13,772 nucleotides of DNA, from the NCBI GenBank assembly GCA_016763235.1, contig JAESUE010000120.1:1-13772 (forward strand), read 5' to 3'. Position numbers and translations under genes: made by a program. Source of the DNA: Pseudomonadales bacterium (lineage in GTDB: Bacteria > Pseudomonadota > Gammaproteobacteria > Pseudomonadales > UBA3067). The notes beneath the pieces were generated by a model, which searched no databases, was not told the origin of the DNA, and was given only the letters and a program-made list of their open reading frames with translations. Below are positions 1-8,400 of this stretch, in pieces. Position 1 is the first letter of the stretch, and every line of letters begins with the position of its first letter.

Positions 1-1407
1 AATCACCTCGACCAGCTCAGCTATTTAATGCTGACTTCCGGCACCAGCGGGAAACCCAAAGTCATTCGCGGCAGCCTGCGACCCATCGCGGCCTTGTTGG
101 ACTGGTATCCGCGTAGCTTTTCAGTCTCCCACGACGATGTGTTCAGCATGTTTTCCGGCTTAGCGCACGACCCATTAATGAGGGATATTTTTCTACCTTT
201 AAGTCTGGGGGCGAAAATTGTTATTCCCGATGCTGAATTAATGAAAAACCCCGGGCCATTACGCCAATGGATGATAAATCAAAAAATCAGTGTTTCTCAC
301 CTGACTCCCTCATTGAGCCAACTCATTACCCAAGATAGTGAGAAGTCACCGCCGTGTGAATCATTGCGTTACCTATTATTTAGCGGCGAACAATTACATG
401 CTCAAACACTGGCTCCAATCCGAAAATTTGCAAGCCAATCCACCTTGATTAATTGCTACGGCTGTACCGAAACACCACAAATTCACAGCTGGTACACAGT
501 TAGCGAAAATGCACAGGGAGTGATTCCAGTCGGGCAGGGTTGTGAAACTAGCCAGCTGCTATTATTGGATGCGCGCCAGCAGTTAGCAGGTATTGGCGAA
601 ATGGCAGAAATCTATGTGCGCTCGCCGTATCTTGCACTGGGTTACAGCGATGCTTTTTTAAATGAACAGGCCTTTATCCACAACCCCCTTGATTTTAATA
701 GCGGGAAAAATACCGGCACAAGTTTATTGTACCGTAGCGGTGATTACGGGCGTTATCTCGCAGATGGCTCGGTAGAAGTATTGGGCCGCCACGATTTCCA
801 AATTAAAATTCGTGGTTATCGCATCGAGCCGGAAGAAATAGTCACCAGTATTAAATCCCTCACCAATGCCGAACAGGTGGTGGTGTGTTACGAAACGAGT
901 GATAAACCGTTTCAAGATGCACAGCTGGTAGCCTATATGTGTCATGTTGAAATAAATAGCGATCAACTGCGTGAACAATTACGCAAACAACTACCCGATT
1001 ATATGCTGCCCAATGTTTTCGTCGCAATCAATGACATCCCTTTAAACCCCAATGGCAAAATAGATTGCGCTGCTTTAAAGCGCCTTGCTCTAGAAAAAAG
1101 CCGACCCTTTAAAGCCCCCGAAACAAAAACAGAAATCAATCTTGCAGCAATTTGGGCAGACGTTTTACAGCGGAAAACAGTCGGCGTAAGCGAAAACTTT
1201 TTCGAGCTGGGCGGCCAGTCACTGTTAGCGACTCAACTTCTTGCACGGGTAAAAAGTCATTTTAATATTGAACTGCCACTAAAAATGGTCTTCGAACTAA
1301 GCAGTATAGAAAGCATGGCCGAATATATCGATACCGCACTATGGGTACGGGAAGAGGCAGAACAAAACCCTGAAGCAGGAGATGATTGGGAGGAGTTAGA
1401 ATTATGA
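1..1407 (+). CDS. NRPS, 3' part: truncated A domain and T domain (5' end outside window)
   Basis: C-terminal part of a nonribosomal peptide synthetase, 468 codons, open from base 1; the ATG at 28 is internal. The A domain activates a carboxylic acid as its adenylate and loads it on the T-domain phosphopantetheine arm. Visible from the first codon: A3 (LTSGTSGKPK, without the usual following Gly), A5 (NCYGCTE), A7 (YRSGDYGRYLADG), A8 (RHDFQIKIRGYRIEPEEI), A10 (NPNGKID), then a T domain with ELGGQSLL, carrier Ser at residue 407. The A4 region is atypical, reading GLAHDPLMRDIF; aligned by hand to GrsA PheA the specificity residues are D-P-R-H-L-S-C-Q-I, which I cannot assign. The last 19 residues contain nine Asp/Glu, as expected of an acidic docking tail for a TubC_N partner. 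The stop overlaps the next start as ATGA, so translation is probably coupled. NRPS identity is certain; substrate is unknown. Confidence 0.95.
   Translation, partial: NHLDQLSYLMLTSGTSGKPKVIRGSLRPIAALLDWYPRSFSVSHDDVFSMFSGLAHDPLMRDIFLPLSLGAKIVIPDAELMKNPGPLRQWMINQKISVSHLTPSLSQLITQDSEKSPPCESLRYLLFSGEQLHAQTLAPIRKFASQSTLINCYGCTETPQIHSWYTVSENAQGVIPVGQGCETSQLLLLDARQQLAGIGEMAEIYVRSPYLALGYSDAFLNEQAFIHNPLDFNSGKNTGTSLLYRSGDYGRYLADGSVEVLGRHDFQIKIRGYRIEPEEIVTSIKSLTNAEQVVVCYETSDKPFQDAQLVAYMCHVEINSDQLREQLRKQLPDYMLPNVFVAINDIPLNPNGKIDCAALKRLALEKSRPFKAPETKTEINLAAIWADVLQRKTVGVSENFFELGGQSLLATQLLARVKSHFNIELPLKMVFELSSIESMAEYIDTALWVREEAEQNPEAGDDWEELEL
1388..1407 (+). promoter_or_regulatory. Ribosome binding site and ATGA overlap linking the two NRPS genes
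   Basis: GGGAGGAG at 1388-1395 is a strong Shine-Dalgarno sequence 8 nt before the ATG at 1404. The ATG shares four bases with the TGA of the upstream gene (1405-1407). This decides the start: the in-frame TTG at 1386 lies before the Shine-Dalgarno and would add six residues to the docking domain. The overlap implies translational coupling and near-equal amounts of the two synthetases. Confidence 0.85.
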
Positions 1408-4031
1408 GCCAAAAGGTGGTTCAGCTTGTTTCGCGGCTGCGTAAAAAAAATATCCACCTGACATTAAATGGTGAAAAACTTAAAATAAGCGCGCCGCCTG
1501 GCACACTTAACGATGAAATAAAAAATGCGCTGAAAGAAAATAAAAGCGCGATTGTGGAATTCCTAAAAAGCGCGCAATCGGGTTTAGAAATAATAAACCC
1601 AATTAATAGAAACGAAGAAATTCTTCAGTCCCTCGCCCAAGAACGGCTTTGGTTTCTTCATCAGCTACAACCCAATGCCAGTTATAATATGGCAAATGCC
1701 ATGACGATTCACGGGCCTTTGCAAAGAGATATTTTAAATCAATCTTTCCAGGCAACGATTCAACGCCACGAAAGCTTACGCACCCATTTTTCTACCAATG
1801 GGGATGGGCAAGGCATACAGATCATTAACGAACAGTATGCGTTCGATATGCCAGTGATTGATCTCTCTGCACTGGATGAAAAAAAACAACATGCCGAAGC
1901 AGAAGCACTTGCCTTACGAGAAGCACAAGCGCCTTTTGATCTTAATCATGCGCCATTGTTACGCGCAAAAATAATAAAGCTCAAAGAACACGAACATATT
2001 TTGTTGCTCTGTCTCCATCATATTATTGCCGATGGCTGGTCGCTTGGCGTATTGGTGAGAGATATTATGCAAACCTACGCCAAGCTCAAGCAAGCATCCA
2101 CTGCCGATACCGCCTTGCCGAAGATCAGTATTCACTATGCCGATTTTTCCCAGTGGCAACGTGAACGACTCAGTGGAAAGCGCGGTGCAGAAAGGGTGGC
2201 CTACTGGCAGAAAGCCTTGGATGGCGTGCCTGATTTACTGGATCTACCTACCGACAAAATAAGGCCAGAGCAACAATCTTTTGCTGGCGCAGCGCATCAC
2301 TTCTCTTTTAGCGTCAGAGAAACCATTGCACTAAAGCAGTTCGCGCAACAGCGTGAAATAACGGTGTTTATGCTGCTGCTGGCGGCTTTTCAAGTGTTAT
2401 TAGGTCGGATTTCCCAGCAAGACGATGTCAGTGTTGGCGTGCCCGTGGCAGGGCGGGATAACGCTCAAACCCACGCCCTAATCGGGTTTTTCATTAACGC
2501 CCTCGTGCTGCGTGGCGATATGCGCGGCAACCCCACGGTTGATGAATACTTACAACGGGTACGCAAAGCCACTCTCGGTGCATTCGAACATCAAGATGTA
2601 CCCATGGACGAAGTATTAAAAAATCTGCCATTGCGGCGAAATGCGGCCTTTAACCCTGGCGCACAAGTCGGTTTCAGTTGGCAGGCAGGCTTGGGGCAAG
2701 CCTTACCCGAAGACGCGTTAAATTCTGTGGCAGAGCTTTCTGTCGAACCCTTTAACGTCCCCCACACCACGACCATTCAAGACTTAACGCTTTCCCTTTG
2801 GGAAGGCGCCGAAGGCTTAGAAGGGCGGTTGGAATATGCCAGTGACTTATTTAAACCCGAAACTATCAGCCAGTGGGCAGGTTATTACCGTCATCTATTA
2901 CGCGAATTTATCCAGCACCCCGACGCCAGCATCAGTAATTTAGAAATACTGCCGAAAGAAACGTTAATAGAAACATTAGGCTTTGATGCCTATAACATTG
3001 AAAATATTCTGCCACTAACGCCAATGCAGCAAGATATTTATCTCGATGCAAATATCAACCCGAATTCGCTACAAAACAGCATGGCCTATGCATTGCCCCT
3101 ACGCGGTGAAGCAAATATTACATTATGGCAAGATGCACTAAATAAACTCGTCGCGGCAGAACCCATGTTGCGCACAGAGTTTGTAAACGCCGGGCATACT
3201 CTGGGCGACAGAGTGTATCAAGTGGTGAAAAAACACCATCACCATGATTTACATATTCTTGACTGGCGAAAGAAAAAACAAAATAAACAGAGCCTCGATA
3301 AAGCACTTAAAAAGTTGCTTATTCGTCCATATAACTTTAAGCAAGATGCGCTGTTTAATCACTATTTAATTTTATTAGAGGAGCAGCGCTATGTTCTCGG
3401 CGCAGCAACGCATCATATAAATAGTGATGGTGTGGGAATGTCTGGCCATATTCGTAGTTGGTTGGCGCATTATGAATTGCTTGCGGGTGAAAGTGTTGAA
3501 CTGCCAAAAAATGAACAAGGCTTTCAGCAGCAAGTCGCACAGGTGTGCGCGCAAACCGACAGGCTCGAAACACTGAACTACTGGCGCGAGAAATTTAAAC
3601 ATGTCGAACCGCTGGTTTTTTCATTGCCTGCACAAAAATCAGAGCAAGAGCAGCATCAAGAACAGCGGGTTGCGAAAAAAACACCGTTATCAGCAAGCCA
3701 CTTGCATAACTTAAATACATTCTGCCGAAAACAGCGGGTCATCCCCGCACTTTATTTTAAAGTGTTGTATGGGTATTTAATAAAACAATATTGCCGCCCC
3801 AGTGCCGATTTCGATATTACCGAGTTTAATGCGGGCCGAACGCGGGCGAATTATTTTGATTTAGGTATTTGCTATAGCCAGCAGCCTTTTGTCTTTAGCC
3901 ACAAAAACCTTCGTGGCGAAAATGCCTTCCTAGAGGTAATTAAAGCAGCGCGGGAACAACAAAAGCAAGCAAACCTCATCGGTTTATTTCCATCAGTAAA
4001 AAGCTACGCCTCTCACCACCAGGGCCGATAG
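1404..4031 (+). CDS. NRPS piece 1: TubC_N docking domain, C domain, partial C* domain
   Basis: Residues about 4-55 match the small TubC_N docking fold, with a Lys/Arg-rich hairpin segment (SRLRKKNIHLTLNGEKLKIS) and the APPG turn. A condensation domain follows at about 62-520: C1 is SLAQERLWFLHQL, C3 is HHIIADG with the catalytic second His at 206, and C5 is IGFFINALVLR. It resembles the class that joins two L residues. No A domain comes next. A second condensation-superfamily domain begins near residue 535 (ILPLTPMQQDIYL) and has HHINSDG at 670-676. Its C5 region reads LGICYSQQPFVF instead of the canonical motif. The frame closes at 4031 with an unrelated tail (SYASHHQGR) after the A-run at 3998-4002. 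The true protein very probably continued into the next piece. Confidence 0.9.
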   Translation: MSQKVVQLVSRLRKKNIHLTLNGEKLKISAPPGTLNDEIKNALKENKSAIVEFLKSAQSGLEIINPINRNEEILQSLAQERLWFLHQLQPNASYNMANAMTIHGPLQRDILNQSFQATIQRHESLRTHFSTNGDGQGIQIINEQYAFDMPVIDLSALDEKKQHAEAEALALREAQAPFDLNHAPLLRAKIIKLKEHEHILLLCLHHIIADGWSLGVLVRDIMQTYAKLKQASTADTALPKISIHYADFSQWQRERLSGKRGAERVAYWQKALDGVPDLLDLPTDKIRPEQQSFAGAAHHFSFSVRETIALKQFAQQREITVFMLLLAAFQVLLGRISQQDDVSVGVPVAGRDNAQTHALIGFFINALVLRGDMRGNPTVDEYLQRVRKATLGAFEHQDVPMDEVLKNLPLRRNAAFNPGAQVGFSWQAGLGQALPEDALNSVAELSVEPFNVPHTTTIQDLTLSLWEGAEGLEGRLEYASDLFKPETISQWAGYYRHLLREFIQHPDASISNLEILPKETLIETLGFDAYNIENILPLTPMQQDIYLDANINPNSLQNSMAYALPLRGEANITLWQDALNKLVAAEPMLRTEFVNAGHTLGDRVYQVVKKHHHHDLHILDWRKKKQNKQSLDKALKKLLIRPYNFKQDALFNHYLILLEEQRYVLGAATHHINSDGVGMSGHIRSWLAHYELLAGESVELPKNEQGFQQQVAQVCAQTDRLETLNYWREKFKHVEPLVFSLPAQKSEQEQHQEQRVAKKTPLSASHLHNLNTFCRKQRVIPALYFKVLYGYLIKQYCRPSADFDITEFNAGRTRANYFDLGICYSQQPFVFSHKNLRGENAFLEVIKAAREQQKQANLIGLFPSVKSYASHHQGR
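3998..4003 (+). other. Frameshift site 1 (A-run inside C*)
   Basis: The run AAAAAG marks the point where homology leaves the first frame and continues in the frame of the next piece. One extra A would give V-K-K-L-R and then PGPIVFTYNYYHF, matching SRLSFMYNYYHF in the second C* domain. As read, the first frame meets TAG at 4029-4031. A one-base loss in the homopolymer, by mutation or by a sequencing error, is the simplest cause. Confidence 0.8.
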
Positions 4032-4066
4032 TCTTTACATACAATTATTATCACTTTGATCAAACC

Positions 4067-5413
4067 ATGTCGTTTTTTGGTGAACAGGTCGATGTCGATA
4101 TTTTGCCTCCAGTGATGGATCAAAGCGTACAGTTTGTGGTGAGCCAAAATAGCGACGGGCTCAGCCTGAATCTAGATTACAGTCATCTGTCCTTTCGAGA
4201 TGGTGGGTTTTTAGAGCGCCTTTGTTATTTAAGTGAACAAATACTGCGTAATCCCGATATAAAACTAAAAGAACTGGAGCTGGTATTACCCCACGAGCGA
4301 GAGCTGTTGCTAAGTATGAATGACTTAGCGCAGCGGCCAATAGAAAACGGGCCGTTGATACACGCCGATTGCGTGCAGGCATTGTTTGAAAAACAAGCGG
4401 ACTTAACGCCATCGGCTATAGCGATACGTTACCAAGACGAGGTGTTGAGTTACGAGGCGCTAAATCAACAAGCGAATCAACTGGCGCATTATTTAAAAGA
4501 ATCCAGTGTCGAGAGAAATCAAATTGTCGCAATTTGTTTGCCTCGCGGTATGGATATGATGGTCGCACTTTTGGCCGTGCTAAAAGCTGGCGCGGCTTAT
4601 TTACCTCTTGATACCGGCTACCCTGAAGAACGTTTGTCTTACCTATTAAAAGATAGCCATGCTGCCGCCTTGATTGTTTTAGATGGCAGTGATGAACAAA
4701 CAATTAAGGCAACAAAAAATTACTGTGGTCTGATAATCGATATCGAACAGCAGCGTATTCCCCTACAAAATCGACCCACCGTTAACCCGCCGCATATTAA
4801 TGACCGTGATGATTTAATTTATGTTATTTACACCTCCGGCTCTACTGGCTTACCAAAAGGCGCGGGCTTAAAACATCGCGGGGAGCTGAATTTATTAAAC
4901 TGGTATGTGCGAGAATTCGAACTGGGGGTCGAATCGCGGGTGATGATGTTGAGTGCATTTGGCTTTGATCTCACCCAAAAAAATCTACTGGCACCCTTGG
5001 TGAGTGGCGGCGAACTAATTTTGCCAGAAGGCGACATTGTTGATTCCCTGAATATTGCCAAACAAATAAAAAAATATCAGGCAAGCATGGTGAACTGTGC
5101 GCCCTCTGTGTTCTATCCCCTATTGGAAGCGTGTGAAACAAGCCATTATGAGTCACTAAGCAGTTTGCAGCAGGTTATTTTTGGCGGTGAAGCGATACAA
5201 ATATCCCGCTTAATACCGTGGCTAAAGGGCGAGCATAACAAAGCGACAGTGATTAATAACTACGGGCCAACCGAGTGTACCGATATTGCCGCTTTTTACC
5301 GACTGCGTGAAGTAGATATCCAAACAAATCACTCGATTCCCGTGGTCGGGCAAATGATAACGTTGCCTTGTACCTGGTCAATGAAGACAAGCAACTGCTG
5401 CCGCAAGGTTTGA
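4067..5413 (+). CDS. NRPS piece 2: end of C* and first two thirds of an A domain
   Basis: This piece is continuous with the upstream C* domain; homology starts at about 4001, before the first ATG, which has no Shine-Dalgarno and is probably not a real start. Residues 1-85 finish C* and form the linker to the A domain. The A domain shows A1 (LSYEALNQQANQLAHYL), A2 (LKAGAAYLPLD), A3 (YTSGSTGLPKG, near residue 256), A4 (FGFDLTQKN) and A5 (NNYGPTE, near 400). Hand alignment to GrsA gives D-L-K-N-I-G-N-D-I for the substrate pocket, identical to that of the last A domain of the cluster; I cannot name the amino acid. Just after A5 the frame is lost, and a tail ending CCRKV leads to TGA at 5411-5413. 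Alone, this piece lacks the A7-A10 half with the catalytic lysine and would be inactive. Confidence 0.85.
   Translation: MSFFGEQVDVDILPPVMDQSVQFVVSQNSDGLSLNLDYSHLSFRDGGFLERLCYLSEQILRNPDIKLKELELVLPHERELLLSMNDLAQRPIENGPLIHADCVQALFEKQADLTPSAIAIRYQDEVLSYEALNQQANQLAHYLKESSVERNQIVAICLPRGMDMMVALLAVLKAGAAYLPLDTGYPEERLSYLLKDSHAAALIVLDGSDEQTIKATKNYCGLIIDIEQQRIPLQNRPTVNPPHINDRDDLIYVIYTSGSTGLPKGAGLKHRGELNLLNWYVREFELGVESRVMMLSAFGFDLTQKNLLAPLVSGGELILPEGDIVDSLNIAKQIKKYQASMVNCAPSVFYPLLEACETSHYESLSSLQQVIFGGEAIQISRLIPWLKGEHNKATVINNYGPTECTDIAAFYRLREVDIQTNHSIPVVGQMITLPCTWSMKTSNCCRKV
5350..5356 (+). other. Frameshift site 2 (between A5 and A6 of the A domain)
   Basis: Upstream of here the protein reads SIPVVGQ in one frame; downstream it reads ANDNVALYLVNED in the -1 frame. 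The paralogous A domain reads PIGQPNTNVNLHLVNE. One missing base restores the frame. A loss of one GCAA copy from an original GCAAGCAA also fits and restores the residue count exactly (GQANDNV against GQPNTNV). The choice between these is inference. Confidence 0.78.
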
Positions 5414-8400
5414 TCGGTGAATTATGCATCTCTGGCGAAGGTGTCGGGCAGGGTTATCTTAACCGTAACGAATTAAATAAACATGCCTTCGAGATTAACC
5501 CCTACGCGAATACTGAAACCCTGTATGCCGAAAATTTACAACGCTGGTATCGTAGTGGCGACCTGATGCGTTACCTGCCCGATGGTAATTTGGAATTTAT
5601 AAGCCGTAAAGACTTTCAAGTCAAAGTAAGGGGCTTGCGTATTGAGCCGGGTGAAATCGAATGGGCTTTAAATCAGTCAAGCGTAGTGGATGCCTCCCTT
5701 GTTCTCGCCCACGAAGATAAGCTGCTCGCTTTTGTTCTAATCAGCGCCAATAACGAACAGCAAAATATCAAGGACTGGGATTGGCGCAGCCACTTGCGGC
5801 GTTACCTGCCAGATTCCATGTTGCCGTCTTTATTACGACCAATAGACCAGTGGCCATTAACACCCAATGGAAAAGTTGATCGTAAAGCCTTAATTAAACT
5901 TAGGGGTGATGAAACACAAAAAATTGTGCCGCCACGAAACCCCGTGGAAGAGGCGCTTTGCGAAATATGGGCACAAGTCTTGGGTTTGGAAGAAGTCGGC
6001 ATTGAAGATAACTTTTTCGAAATTGGCGGCCATTCATTGCTTGCGACGCGCATTATTTCTCGGTGCCGATTACGATTTCAGGTTGAAGTACCGCTAAGGG
6101 AGCTGTTTGAATCACCCACCATCGCAACGTTGGCGGTGTTGGTCGATCAAAGCAAAAACAAGCTCAGTGCGCCGCCTATCGAAGCCGCGCCAGCAGGTGC
6201 CGATATTCCGCTCTCGTTTGCCCAGCAGCGTTTATGGTTTATAGATCAGCTTAACCCCGGCAATATTGCATACTTAATGCCCGGTGCTTTTAAGATACAC
6301 GGCAGTTTGAATCTCGATAAATTTGTAACAGCGTTAAAACAAGTCGTAAATCGACACGAAATATTACGCACTCATATTATCAATCGCGATGGGCAGGCAT
6401 GGCAGAAAGTATACCCCGCAGATGATTGGCAGCCATCAGTAAAAGATTTAAGTGGAGAAAAAGAGCAACAAGCAGCAATCGCATCGCTAATAAAAACAAA
6501 CTCCAGCACGGCGTTAAACCTTGAGAAAGATGCGCTGTTTAATATCACCCTGGCAAAACTTTCTGCGACAGAAACCGTATTAATTTCCACCATGCACCAC
6601 ATCATTGGGGATGGCTGGTCATTCGGGATATTATTGCGGGAACTCGCCTTCTATTATGGTGTTGACAATACCGATCCCAAACAAAAAACACTGCCAACGC
6701 TTGCAGTGCAATATGCTGACTATTCCTTATGGCAGCGTGACTGGATGCAGGGTGATGTGCTTGAAAGCCATATCCAATTCTGGAAAAAACATCTGCATGG
6801 CGTGCCAGCGGTATTAAATTTACCTTTTGATAAACCCAGGCCAAAAGTTCAAAGTTTTGAAGGCAGTAACTACAGCTTTACTATTGACAAATCACTGAGC
6901 GACAAATTAAAAAATATTGCGCAGGAACAGCAAGTCACCCTGTTTATGTTGCTACTGGGTGCTTATAAAATACAGCTTTCCCGCTACAGTGGGCAAAAAG
7001 ACATTTGTGTAGGTTTACCTGTGGCAGGGCGTGATCATGCCCCAACAGAACAACTCATGGGTTTATTTTTAAATGCGATAGTCGTGCGAACACGTTTTGA
7101 AGGCAATGCCTCGCTCACTGAATATTATCAACAACTCAAATCTAGTTTGCTCGCGTGTTTATCGCATCAAGACTTACCCGCTGAAATTCTGCTAGAAAAG
7201 CTCAATATCGAACGCAACCTTTCCCATGCACCCGTAGCACAAGTGGGTTTCCAGCTACAGAATTTTGACGAAGCTGGCAGTTTGCCGGAGTTTGCAGGTT
7301 TAGAATTAGAAAACCTTCCACTCGCTCGTGTTTCATCTAAATACGATATGACCTTTATATTGCGAGAAGGGGAAGACGGCCTAGCGGGGGTGGTGGAATA
7401 CAGCACCTCTTTATTCCATGAATCGAGCATTGCTAAATTTGTGCAGCATTACGTGATGCTTCTTGAAAATATAAGCGCCTATTTCGAGCAAGGCATTGAT
7501 GATGTTTCGCTGGTAAATGCCAAACAATTAGCAAGTGAAATAAAGGGAGCAGACACAGCCTGCGATATACTACCGCTTAGCCATATGCAGAAAGATTTGG
7601 TTTTATTAAGTCGTGTTACGCCGGATACCTTGGATAATTGTTTCGGTGGTGCGCTTATTTTCCCCGAAAAAACCGATGCAAACTTGTTGTATAAAGCAAT
7701 GAATAATGTTGCGAAACAAAGCAGCATTCTACGAAGCAGAATAGGGCTGTCAACACTTCCGTATTTAGATGATGCCTACAGACTTGTTTTTAACGAGCTA
7801 CAAGCTGAATGGGAGAACGTGAGTCGCACACCGTTTGAAGATGAAACGCAGGCCGATGCCTATGTGCGTAAGTTGGTTTTCCGCCCTTATGATTTATCCC
7901 AAAAATTATTACGCTTTCAATTATTGAAAACAGAAAACAACGATTATTTAATCATTGCAGCCCATCACGCCCTTCTCGACGGCATGGGCGTCGCCAGCAT
8001 GGTAGCCTCAGTATTAGAAGTTTACTATGGTTTGTTAGATCAAAAGGAAACAACCTTACCCGAAGAATATTTCCCCCAATACTTAAATAAAGAACGCCAG
8101 CAGACCGACACCCCTCAGGCAATCCACTATTGGCGAGAAAAACTATGCAATACAGCAGGCTTGTCTCAGTGGCGCGGCCATCTCGCACTGGACAATGCAA
8201 CACCACCGGCAGAACGTGCTAAGCCATCAATAACACGTTGTATCGAAAAGCTCGATGCTGATCATTGGCAAGCAATTAGAAAATATTGCCGCACCCAGCG
8301 AATTACCCCCGCCTTGTATTTTAAGGGTTTATTCGGCTTATTGGTGCAACTGTATTGCCGCCCTGAAGAAGACTTTTCACTATATGAACTCAGTGCTGAT

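Noticed and set aside
1386..1403. TTG start at 1386 for the second NRPS gene.
   Set aside because: It lies upstream of the strong Shine-Dalgarno at 1388-1395, whereas the ATG at 1404 is correctly spaced and begins the TubC_N domain.
3996..4004. Programmed -1 frameshifting as the explanation for the first frame change.
   Set aside because: The slip sequence is not the full heptamer in the zero frame, and a second, unrelated frame change follows 1.35 kb later; mutation or sequencing error is simpler.
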